From NCBI GenBank assembly GCA_002401525.1, contig NVTH01000154.1:1-8224 (forward strand): a DNA stretch of 8,224 nt, written 5' to 3'. Below, one piece after another: positions 1 to 6,672 of the stretch. Each line of letters starts with the position of its first letter. Positions within the stretch are counted from its first letter, which is position 1. Both the position numbers and the translations under genes were made by a program. The notes beneath the pieces were generated by a model. That model was given only the letters and a program-made list of their open reading frames with translations, did not search any database and was not told the origin of the DNA. The stretch comes from Moraxellaceae bacterium. GTDB lineage: Bacteria > Pseudomonadota > Gammaproteobacteria > Pseudomonadales > UBA3067.

Positions 1-1149
1 ATCGGCGAAGTACCCACTCCCTTGCTCTATTTTGCGTGCCACAAACTTGAATCACAGTCGGGAGTCATCATTACTGGCAGCCACAATCCAGCCGAATACA
101 ATGGCCTTAAAATAGTCATCAATGGAGACACCCTGTCCGAACACAAAATTCAACATCTAAAAACGGTGATCGAGACCAGCGGCTTTAAAAGCGGCGAAGG
201 ACAGCTCAGCGAAGCGGAAATTATTCCCCAATATTTGGAGTACATTTCCGAAGACGTCATTTTAGCCACCTCCCCCAAAGTCGTCGTGGATTGCGGCAAC
301 GGCGTCGCCGGAGCCGTTGCACCTCAGTTACTCACGGAATTAGGCTGTGAAGTGATCCCGCTCTACTGCGAGGTGGACGGCAACTTCCCAAATCATCATC
401 CAGACCCCAGCAAGGAAGAAAATCTTCAAGATTTAATCAAAGCGGTTAAAGACAACGAAGCCGACTTAGGGCTGGCATTTGATGGCGACGGCGATCGAAT
501 CGGTGTGGTCACCAATAAAGGCAAGATTATTTGGCCCGATCGTTTGATGATGCTGTATGCCAAAGACCTGTTAATTAGAAACCCAGGTGCAGACATTATT
601 TTTGATGTGAAGTGCAGCCGAAATTTAGCGGAATTGATCAGCAGTCTTGGAGGTCGGCCTTTAATGTGGAAAACCGGCCATTCGCTTATTAAAAATAAAC
701 TCAAAGAAACCAACGCCTCCTTAGCAGGAGAGATGAGCGGCCATATATTCTTTAATGATCGATGGTTTGGGTTTGATGACGGCCTCTACAGCGCCGCTCG
801 TTTGCTGGAGATTTTAACCACCGAACTACAAACCAGTGATGAAATCTTTGCCGAGCTGCCTGAAGACCTATCCACGCCCGAAATCGCTATTCCTGTCTCC
901 GAAGAAAGCAAATTCTCCATCATTGAACAACTCACTCAGCAAGGCCAATTCGGCAAAGGAAAAATTTCTCACCTCGACGGTGTGCGCGTGGACTTTCCTA
1001 AAGCCTGGGGGCTAGTGAGAGCCTCCAACACCACCCCCACGCTCACGGCTCGCTTCGAAGCCCAAAACCCTGAAGCACTACAGCAAATTCAGGCGCTGTT
1101 TAAAAACCAATTGCTCGCCGTCGATGATTCCTTAGATTTACCGTTTTAA
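1..1149 (+). CDS. algC: Phosphomannomutase/phosphoglucomutase AlgC, 5'-truncated by the window edge
   Basis: Interconverts the 6-phosphate and 1-phosphate of mannose and glucose in the cytoplasm, feeding synthesis of nucleotide sugars for LPS, alginate-type and other exopolysaccharides. The reading frame is open from base 1, so the gene starts upstream; the TTG at 22 is an internal Leu codon, not a start. Visible in the 382-residue fragment are the catalytic phosphoserine loop TGSHNP (Ser27), the metal loop DGDGDR (161-166), the sugar-specificity loop GEMSGH (243-248) and the phosphate-binding RASNTTPT loop (Arg340). Relative to the P. aeruginosa enzyme as I recall it, these are offset by a constant 81 residues (Ser108, Asp242, Glu325, Arg421) and the C-terminus ends at the same place, so about 81 conserved residues are missing. 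In some marine relatives AlgC carries a long N-terminal membrane extension; this window cannot show whether that is so here. It probably shares its upstream operon with dut/coaBC, by family context only. Confidence 0.96.
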   Translation: MGEVPTPLLYFACHKLESQSGVIITGSHNPAEYNGLKIVINGDTLSEHKIQHLKTVIETSGFKSGEGQLSEAEIIPQYLEYISEDVILATSPKVVVDCGNGVAGAVAPQLLTELGCEVIPLYCEVDGNFPNHHPDPSKEENLQDLIKAVKDNEADLGLAFDGDGDRIGVVTNKGKIIWPDRLMMLYAKDLLIRNPGADIIFDVKCSRNLAELISSLGGRPLMWKTGHSLIKNKLKETNASLAGEMSGHIFFNDRWFGFDDGLYSAARLLEILTTELQTSDEIFAELPEDLSTPEIAIPVSEESKFSIIEQLTQQGQFGKGKISHLDGVRVDFPKAWGLVRASNTTPTLTARFEAQNPEALQQIQALFKNQLLAVDDSLDLPF

Positions 1150-1224
1150 GACTTAATCGTCTCTAGCCTCAGAACTCCACTGCCTCACCCACTTAGAAAT
1201 TTTTAAAGCCGGTTCCAATCAAGG

Positions 1225-1252
1225 TTTCAGCCCCATTGAGTTTTGGTATAAG
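1225..1252 (+). promoter_or_regulatory. Candidate sigma70 promoter for argB-slmA
   Basis: The 153-base gap between algC and argB contains TATAAG at 1247-1252 preceded by TGG, an extended -10 arrangement. A weak -35-like TTTCAG lies at 1225-1230, 16 bases upstream. This would start transcription about 45 bases before argB. No terminator hairpin is visible after algC, so read-through from algC is also possible. This is a pattern match only. Confidence 0.33.
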
Positions 1253-1293
1253 ATCCTCATACCCAAGCGCAAGCTTTCCTCGCCCATTGATGA

Positions 1294-2247
<954 letters not shown>

Positions 2248-2279
2248 TCATTCGATCCCAATAACTTTTAGATTATCTT

Positions 2280-2900
2280 ATGCCTGCAAGCCCAAACAAA
2301 GTGTCTCGTCGCCAGCAGATTTTGGAATCTCTCGCCCATATGCTGGAAGTTTCCCCTGGAACTCGGATCACCACGGCAAAACTTGCTAAAGAAGTGGGCT
2401 TCTCAGAAGCGGCGCTTTATCGGCACTTCCCAAGTAAAGCAAAAATGTTTGAAGGGCTGATAGAGTTTATCGAAGATACTATTTTTGGCCGGATCAAAAT
2501 AATTGTCGCCGAAGACATCGGCAGCGTGGAGAAATGCGAGAAGATAGTGACTCTGATGCTTAGCTTCGCCGAGAAAAATCCGGGCATTACCCGCATTATG
2601 ACAGGGGAAGCATTATCAGGGGAAACTCAACGACTGCACCTACGCATTATTCAACTCTACGACCGAGTTGAAACACAAATAAAGCAGATTATTCGCGAGG
2701 CTCAGATCAGAGAAAATAGTCAATCTCGGATTAACTCAGCCGTGGCTGCAAATTTAATTATGGCGGCGACTGAAGGTCGCATTAGTCAGTTTGTTCGCAG
2801 CGGCTTTAAACGCCCACCCACCAAAGACTGGAAAGAACAATGGACCTATCTTGCCAACAACCTTCTTGTTGAGCTCGATCAACTTGAACCAGCACTTTGA
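2280..2900 (+). CDS. slmA: Nucleoid occlusion factor SlmA (TetR family)
   Basis: DNA-bound inhibitor of FtsZ assembly that keeps the division septum off the chromosome; it belongs to the TetR family but acts on cell division rather than mainly as a transcriptional repressor. The N-terminal helix-turn-helix spans about 13-57, with the recognition region TTAKLAKEVGFSEAALYRHF (31-50) followed by PSKAKMFEGLIEFIED (51-66), nearly identical in pattern to E. coli SlmA. The segment around 95-107 (SFAEKNPGITRIM) matches the region implicated in FtsZ contact in E. coli. Length 206 residues against 198 in E. coli, the excess being mainly a C-terminal tail. The start ATG at 2280 fits the family N-terminus; no strong Shine-Dalgarno is visible in the 32-base gap after argB. 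Convergent with the DUF4124 gene, 35 bases downstream. An unrelated TetR repressor is unlikely given the similarity along the whole length. Confidence 0.94.
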   Translation: MPASPNKVSRRQQILESLAHMLEVSPGTRITTAKLAKEVGFSEAALYRHFPSKAKMFEGLIEFIEDTIFGRIKIIVAEDIGSVEKCEKIVTLMLSFAEKNPGITRIMTGEALSGETQRLHLRIIQLYDRVETQIKQIIREAQIRENSQSRINSAVAANLIMAATEGRISQFVRSGFKRPPTKDWKEQWTYLANNLLVELDQLEPAL

Positions 2901-2935
2901 CCTGTAACAGAAGCCTCTAACCACCGCGACCGCAT

Positions 2936-3661
2936 TTAACCGCCGCCGCCTTTACCGCGATCATTTTCTGACATCGCTGGCATGCCCCGTAACTCCCTAA
3001 GACGTTTGATATCCACCGCGAACGCCTTTCTTAATTGAACCTTCTCCTGCTCCTTTTCGTCAATCAAAACATAAGCATTGCCTATTTGCCGCTCGATACG
3101 ATTCAAACTGCTCAAGATCTCTTCCGTCACCCCGCGCCCAGAACGCTCTAAAGCAGCCGCATGTTCATTCTCATTTTCTTTCTCAATGACTAAACGCTTA
3201 ATACTGCCTCGAGTAATGTCGACTCTGATGTCCAGCGCCTCCAACTGACGATTCATAGCTCGCTCAGCGTCTGACGGATCCGCAAAGGTTTTCAATAATT
3301 GCCGATCCGCTGCATCGGTGATGGCCTTAAGACGCTCACCCTCAATTTTTTCACGAGCGCTTTTCTCCAGCCGGCCCAACTGATCTTCCGTCAGCGCAGC
3401 CTCCACCACTCGAATAACCGCACCAAAACTATTGATCACGGTATAGCCGTTTTTAATGTACTGCTCTGGAATACGATCATCCATCACCGTATAGCCGTTT
3501 TCATCAACATAGCGATAAACCAATTCCTCCCCTAACACGGGCAGCGACCATACCAGCACCGAAATCAATGCCAGTACCGAAACCAGTGCCGAATTCAAAT
3601 TACGGGCAATTCGGTCACCTGACAGATTGGAGGTGATTGATTGATGTTGAATAGACTTCAA
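2936..3661 (-). CDS. Exported DUF4124-type protein with a C-terminal coiled-coil region, function unknown
   Basis: Function unknown. The product (241 residues) has a basic and polar N-region, a hydrophobic stretch at 24-42 and a plausible signal-peptidase site near residue 44 (PVLG before EE), so export to the periplasm is likely. A short DUF4124-like module follows at 47-80: VYRYVDENGYTV, then DDRIPEQYIKNGYTVIN. Residues 90-225 are charged and predominantly helical-looking, probably coiled coil, and the tail is GKGGGG. The only start giving the full signal peptide is TTG at 3661; an in-frame stop lies 12 bases upstream (3671-3673) and GGGA (3667-3670) sits 5 bases before the TTG. A second TTG at residue 22 would remove the Arg residues ahead of the hydrophobic stretch and is less likely. 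It lies 38 bases after pyrE on the same strand, so probably in its transcript. DUF4124 proteins beside pyrE are known in pseudomonads, but I know of no assigned role. Confidence 0.85.
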   Translation of the reverse strand: MKSIQHQSITSNLSGDRIARNLNSALVSVLALISVLVWSLPVLGEELVYRYVDENGYTVMDDRIPEQYIKNGYTVINSFGAVIRVVEAALTEDQLGRLEKSAREKIEGERLKAITDAADRQLLKTFADPSDAERAMNRQLEALDIRVDITRGSIKRLVIEKENENEHAAALERSGRGVTEEILSSLNRIERQIGNAYVLIDEKEQEKVQLRKAFAVDIKRLRELRGMPAMSENDRGKGGGG

Positions 3662-3666
3662 TGAGA

Positions 3667-3670
3667 TCCC
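3667..3670 (-). promoter_or_regulatory. Ribosome binding site supporting the TTG start of the DUF4124 gene
   Basis: On the minus strand GGGA (part of AAGGGA) lies 5 bases upstream of TTG at 3661. The in-frame stop TAA at 3671-3673 directly precedes it, so no longer ATG or GTG start exists. This decides the start of an otherwise ambiguous gene. Confidence 0.55.
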
Positions 3671-3671
3671 T

Positions 3672-3699
3672 TATTTACGAACTAGTATTTACGAATTAG
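3672..3699. repeat. Tandem 14-base duplication in the pyrE/DUF4124 spacer
   Basis: Two adjacent copies of TATTTACGAAYTAG (3672-3685 and 3686-3699), 13 of 14 bases identical, fill almost the whole 38-base gap between pyrE and the downstream gene. It ends right at the pyrE stop codon, and a second tandem duplication starts five bases further on at 3705. Nothing suggests a coding role; it also lies just upstream of the ribosome binding site of the DUF4124 gene. Confidence 0.75.
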
Positions 3700-4377
3700 T
3701 CAGTCTTGTTGAATACCGTTTTGTTGAATACCGTATTGCTGGCGATATTCCTCAATGGCTTCAATGGACGCCGCCCTTTCAGGATAGTCCTGTTTCACCG
3801 ATTGCAGATAATTCACCACCTGACTTAACGTCACGATGCTGATCACGGGAATATTAAACTCACGCTGAACTTCTTGAATAGCAGAACGCTGGGTCGACCC
3901 GACTTCTTCACGATCTAACGCAACCACCACTCCAGCCGGCGGCGCTTGGTGTTCGGCCAAAATAGTCATCACCTCACGGATCGCTGTGCCAGCAGTAATC
4001 ACATCATCAATGATCAGCACGCGCCCTTTTAACTCAGCACCCACTAACATGCCTTTTTCACCGTGTTGCTTGGCTTCTTTACGATTAAAGACGAAGGGTT
4101 TATTCAGCTGGTGATCGTTCGCAAGCGCCACCGCAGTGGTGGTACCAATCGGGATTCCTTTGTAGGCAGGGCCAAACAGTACGTCAAAATCAATTCCCGC
4201 ATTCACAATCGCTTGCGCATAAAAACTTCCCAGTCGAGCCAACGACTCACCGTCATTAAACAGGCCCGCGTTGAAAAAGTAGGGGCTGTTCCTACCAGAT
4301 TTCAGTTTAAATTGACCAAACTTTAATACGTTGCGCTCAATCGCAAACTCAATAAATGCCTTCTGATATTGCTGCAT
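3700..4377 (-). CDS. pyrE: Orotate phosphoribosyltransferase PyrE
   Basis: Joins orotate and PRPP to give orotidine 5'-phosphate, the fifth step of UMP synthesis, in the cytoplasm. The sequence follows E. coli PyrE closely: [16 protein letters not shown] (25-40), [11 protein letters not shown] (68-78), the mobile catalytic loop [12 protein letters not shown] (98-109) and the PRPP-binding motif [13 protein letters not shown] (120-132). The start ([14 protein letters not shown]) matches the family and is preceded by GGGGG at 4382-4386. The protein has 225 residues against 213 in E. coli; part of the excess is a duplicated tail after EEYRQQYGI, namely QQNGIQQD, made by a 15-base tandem duplication. 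Unlike enterobacteria, pyrE is not next to rph: an exonuclease gene lies between them in the opposite orientation. I see no GC-rich hairpin plus T-run in the leader, so no classical pyrE attenuator. The DUF4124 gene follows after 38 bases. Confidence 0.97.
   Translation of the reverse strand: MQQYQKAFIEFAIERNVLKFGQFKLKSGRNSPYFFNAGLFNDGESLARLGSFYAQAIVNAGIDFDVLFGPAYKGIPIGTTTAVALANDHQLNKPFVFNRKEAKQHGEKGMLVGAELKGRVLIIDDVITAGTAIREVMTILAEHQAPPAGVVVALDREEVGSTQRSAIQEVQREFNIPVISIVTLSQVVNYLQSVKQDYPERAASIEAIEEYRQQYGIQQNGIQQD
3705..3734 (-). repeat. Tandem 15-base duplication at the 3' end of pyrE
   Basis: Two in-frame 15-base units (3705-3719 and 3720-3734) differ at one position only and encode the repeated pentapeptide GIQQN / GIQQD at the very C-terminus of PyrE. 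The near identity points to a recent slippage or duplication event. Confidence 0.8.
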
Positions 4378-4706
4378 TAAACCCCCAACTTTGAACCTTA
4401 ATTCTTTGAAATTAATTACAATCCCAACGCATTTTACATTAATCAGAATTGCACACCTGCCTCAATTTAACAAATTTTGGGGCTACTTTTTTGCTCTGTT
4501 TTTCAACGCCCAGAGTTTCGAATTGGAAGTAACGCCTTAGTCATTCAAGGCCTCGAAAAAGAAATAACAGCAAGCCCCGAGATAGGGTATTCTTGACTTC
4601 CACTAGGGCATCAAGCCGGTCGTACTCCCTCCTTATCAAGCACGAAATCTCGCCGGCAGGATAATACTGTTTCCTTATATACTGATTCCTAATAATAGGT
4701 CCATTC
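4378..4706. other. Divergent intergenic region between pyrE and the exonuclease gene
   Basis: 329 bases without a convincing gene, which must hold the promoters of pyrE (leftward) and the exonuclease gene (rightward). The half nearest pyrE is very AT-rich. On the plus strand TTGACT (4593-4598) and AT-rich -10-like hexamers (GATAAT 4660-4665, TATACT 4678-4683) are present, but no pair has good spacing, so I do not assign promoters. The clear signal is AGGT at 4697-4700, a good Shine-Dalgarno 7 bases from the exonuclease start. No RNA gene or attenuator hairpin is evident. Confidence 0.6.
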
Positions 4707-5483
4707 ATGAAAGTAGTCTCAGCCAACGTCAACGGAATTCGCGCGTCTGCCAAAAAAGGTTTATTTGATTGGCTCCATGCAGAACAACCTGACGTCGTAT
4801 GTATCCAAGAAACTAAAGCCCAAATCCACCAACTAGAAGACCCACAATTTTCACCCGCCGGCTACCACTGCTATTACTTTGACGCCATCAAAAAGGGCTA
4901 TAGCGGGACCGCGATCTACTCAAAGCAGGAACCCAAAAAAATTCACACCGGTTTGGGATTCGATATCGCCGACACCGAAGGCCGCTACATTGAGGCTGAA
5001 TTTGACAACCTCAGCGTCGCCTCTCTGTATCTCCCATCGGGCTCAAGCAGCGATGCAGCACAAACCAAAAAATACACCTTTATGGATCACTTCGCTGATC
5101 ACTTAAAATCCCTGCGTCGTAAACGTCGAGAATTTATTATCTGCGGCGATTGGAATATAGCCCACAAAGAAATCGATTTACGCAACTGGAAACCCAATCA
5201 AAAGAATTCAGGCTTTCTTCCTGAAGAGAGGCAATGGCTAGATCAACTAATTGATGACATTGGTTTTGTTGACGCATTCAGGGAAGTGGACCCGAATCCC
5301 GACCAGTACACATGGTGGTCTAATCGAGGCCAAGCCTGGGCAAAAAACGTTGGGTGGCGACTGGATTATCAATTTGTAACCCCCGGCTTAAAAGATAAAG
5401 TCTTAAGCGCGGCCATTTACAAAGAGCAGCGCTTTTCAGATCACGCGCCGCTATCGATCAATTACAACTTCAAAATTAGCTAA
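4707..5483 (+). CDS. Exonuclease III family protein at the Crc locus, catalytic residues intact
   Basis: Endonuclease/exonuclease/phosphatase fold protein of the exonuclease III (Xth) family, 258 residues. Members act in base excision repair as AP endonuclease and 3'-5' exonuclease. The gene occupies the pyrE-[crc]-rph position where Pseudomonas carries Crc, the catabolite repression cofactor that works with Hfq, and features such as LKSLRRKRREFI (133-144) and FLPEERQWLD resemble Crc more than E. coli XthA. However, all nuclease residues are present: Asn7 in the NVNG motif, Glu35 in IQETKA, Tyr108, Asp148 and Asn150 in GDWNIAH, Asp220 in WRLDYQFV and the Asp245-His246 pair in SDHAP. Pseudomonas Crc has changed most of these. 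I therefore call it a functional nuclease; a Crc-like role cannot be read from sequence. Start ATG at 4707 fits the family N-terminus and has a good AGGT site. It converges on rph and ends at a strong terminator. Symbol left open between xth and crc. Confidence 0.93.
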   Translation: MKVVSANVNGIRASAKKGLFDWLHAEQPDVVCIQETKAQIHQLEDPQFSPAGYHCYYFDAIKKGYSGTAIYSKQEPKKIHTGLGFDIADTEGRYIEAEFDNLSVASLYLPSGSSSDAAQTKKYTFMDHFADHLKSLRRKRREFIICGDWNIAHKEIDLRNWKPNQKNSGFLPEERQWLDQLIDDIGFVDAFREVDPNPDQYTWWSNRGQAWAKNVGWRLDYQFVTPGLKDKVLSAAIYKEQRFSDHAPLSINYNFKIS

Positions 5484-5495
5484 TTCTGCAATGAG

Positions 5496-5535
5496 CTGAA
5501 AAGCCACAGCGAATTTCTCCGCTGTGGCTTTTCAG
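5496..5535. terminator. Bidirectional intrinsic terminator between the exonuclease gene and rph
   Basis: A perfect 16-base-pair inverted repeat, arms CTGAAAAGCCACAGCG (5496-5511) and CGCTGTGGCTTTTCAG (5520-5535), encloses an 8-base loop. The GC-rich inner stem is followed by TTTT on both strands, as expected of a terminator serving both convergent genes. It starts 12 bases after the exonuclease stop and lies 34 bases beyond the rph stop. Confidence 0.93.
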
Positions 5536-5569
5536 ATTGACGACCTATCTTTGCGACATGACCCCAGGC

Positions 5570-6286
5570 CTACCAACCTAACGCCTTTTGCTGATGAACG
5601 ACTAAATCATTCACGCCTTTATGGGCTAAATCCAACATCATATTGGACTGCTCGCGATTAAAGGGTTCGTTCTCTGCGGTGCCTTGAATCTCTATAAAAC
5701 CGCCGTGCTGGGTCATCACCACATTCATATCGGTGTCGGCATTGGAGTCCTCATCATAATCCAGATCCAATACTGCCTCGCCGCGATACACGCCCACAGA
5801 AACAGACGCCACCAAACTTTTCAGCGGGTCTTCTTTAATGATTTTTTCAGAAAGCATGTATGTGAACGCGTCCACCATGGCCACACACGCACCGGTAATC
5901 GAAGCCGTACGAGTTCCGCCGTCCGCTTGCAACACGTCACAATCGATGGTGATTGAATTTTCTCCCATCAACTTCAGATCTACCGCTGCGCGTAAAGAGC
6001 GACCAATTAAGCGTTGAATCTCCATGGTTCGGCCTGACTGCTTGCCTCGGGCCGATTCCCGTTGATTTCGAGTATGAGTTGCACGCGGCAGCATGCCATA
6101 TTCCGCGGTTACCCAACCCCGCCCTTGCCCTTTCATAAACCGAGGCACATTGCGCTCCACACTTGCAGTGCATAGCACTCGAGTACGGCCGAACTCCACT
6201 AATACAGACCCTTCTGCATGCTCGGTGAAGCCTCGCGTAATTTTAATCTCTCGAAGCTCGTCTATCGCTCTTCCACTTGGTCGCAT
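5570..6286 (-). CDS. rph: Ribonuclease PH
   Basis: Phosphate-dependent 3'-5' exoribonuclease that trims tRNA 3' ends and takes part in rRNA turnover; forms a hexameric ring. The chosen start ATG at 6286 gives [18 protein letters not shown], which aligns with family N-termini, and a length of 238 residues, standard for RNase PH. GGGA lies 8 bases upstream. A longer reading frame opens at GTG 6340 but its 18 extra residues look unlike the family. Visible motifs: [16 protein letters not shown] (85-100), the phosphate-binding [11 protein letters not shown] (123-133, with Thr125 and Arg126), and the catalytic acidic segment [18 protein letters not shown] (173-190) with Asp178 and Asp184 at the same numbers as in E. 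coli. The C-terminus is complete, unlike the frameshifted rph of E. coli K-12. It is monocistronic here: terminator downstream, divergent from yicC upstream. Confidence 0.97.
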   Translation of the reverse strand: MRPSGRAIDELREIKITRGFTEHAEGSVLVEFGRTRVLCTASVERNVPRFMKGQGRGWVTAEYGMLPRATHTRNQRESARGKQSGRTMEIQRLIGRSLRAAVDLKLMGENSITIDCDVLQADGGTRTASITGACVAMVDAFTYMLSEKIIKEDPLKSLVASVSVGVYRGEAVLDLDYDEDSNADTDMNVVMTQHGGFIEIQGTAENEPFNREQSNMMLDLAHKGVNDLVVHQQKALGW

Positions 6287-6427
6287 ATTTAATTTCCCAC
6301 ACGTGTACAACAAAAATGCTAATATATTGGCAGCATTCACTCAAAAAATATTAGTCAGTCAATGAATTCCTGACCCCAGATAAACTTTTAATCAGCAGAT
6401 ATTTCACTACTAAATATTTCAACCACT

Positions 6428-6479
6428 AAATTCTAACTATCAGTTTTTAACGGTCAATTTCCAACAAGCAAATTCCAAC
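6428..6479. repeat. Degenerate AAATTCCAAC-type repeats
   Basis: Three related decamers follow each other: AAATTCTAAC (6428-6437), AATTTCCAAC (6456-6465) and AAATTCCAAC (6470-6479); the last two are 14 bases apart and extend to a longer shared CAA(A/T)TTCCAACA. They resemble the pair at 6586-6621. A nearby imperfect direct repeat of TTTCA(A)CYACTAAAT occupies 6402-6431. Confidence 0.55.
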
Positions 6480-6585
6480 AACTCGATCTCGGTAACCCAG
6501 CGGGTCACTGGCTGCTGCTTCCCTAAATTTTGAAACAGTTTAACATATCAACACCCAGCAAAAGCCTGATTTAGAATTCCCGTAT

Positions 6586-6621
6586 TAATTTCCACTTAAC
6601 TAGAATAATTTCCACTTGACT
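6586..6621. repeat. Direct repeat with 20-base period upstream of yicC
   Basis: TAATTTCCACTTAACT (6586-6601) and TAATTTCCACTTGACT (6606-6621) are 15/16 identical with a start-to-start distance of 20 bases, close to two helical turns. They end 51 bases before the yicC start. Such spacing suits a regulator bound side by side on one DNA face, but could equally be a chance duplication. Confidence 0.7.
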
Positions 6622-6672
6622 GCGCTGAACTGACACTTCGCTTTAAAATCCAGAATAATAGGTAATCGAACC

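Larger units (their letters stand above)
6287..6672. other. Long AT-rich divergent intergenic region between rph and yicC
   Basis: 386 bases with no convincing gene. It should hold the promoters of rph and yicC. A weak rph promoter candidate on the minus strand is TTGAGT, 17 bases, TAGCAT, about 35-60 bases before the rph start. On the plus strand TTGACT (6616-6621) lies inside a direct repeat and TAAAAT at 6644-6649, but the spacing of 22 is too long for a standard promoter. The palindrome ACACGTGT is at 6299-6306. A GC-richer island (6482-6525) contains the near-inverted repeat GTAACCC/GGGTCAC (6492-6508). The yicC Shine-Dalgarno AGG is at 6660-6662. Degenerate repeats are listed separately. 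Confidence 0.6.

Noticed and set aside
22..1149. TTG at 22 as the start of a short AlgC
   Set aside because: The frame is open to base 1 and the upstream residues (IGEVPTP) continue the family alignment, so the gene is cut by the window edge.
2901..2935. Terminator between the convergent slmA and DUF4124 genes
   Set aside because: The 35-base gap and its flanks contain repeated CCGC-type triplets but no inverted repeat with a T-run.
4378..4500. Attenuator or pyrimidine-sensing leader of pyrE
   Set aside because: The minus-strand leader has only AT-rich partial dyads and no GC-rich hairpin followed by a T-run.
4541..4753. 70-residue reading frame on the minus strand upstream of the exonuclease gene
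   Set aside because: It overlaps the start of the exonuclease gene, has no recognisable domain or supported ribosome binding site, and is short enough to arise by chance.
5684..6138. Several plus-strand reading frames across rph, and similar long antisense frames across algC, argB and yicC
   Set aside because: They are shadows of strongly conserved genes in other frames, with compositions unlike real proteins and no start signals.
6299..6306. ACACGTGT palindrome as an operator for rph
   Set aside because: An 8-base palindrome is common by chance and the flanks do not extend the symmetry.
6287..6340. N-terminally extended RNase PH starting at GTG 6340
   Set aside because: The extra 18 residues do not resemble family N-termini, while ATG 6286 gives the standard start and length and has a GGGA site.
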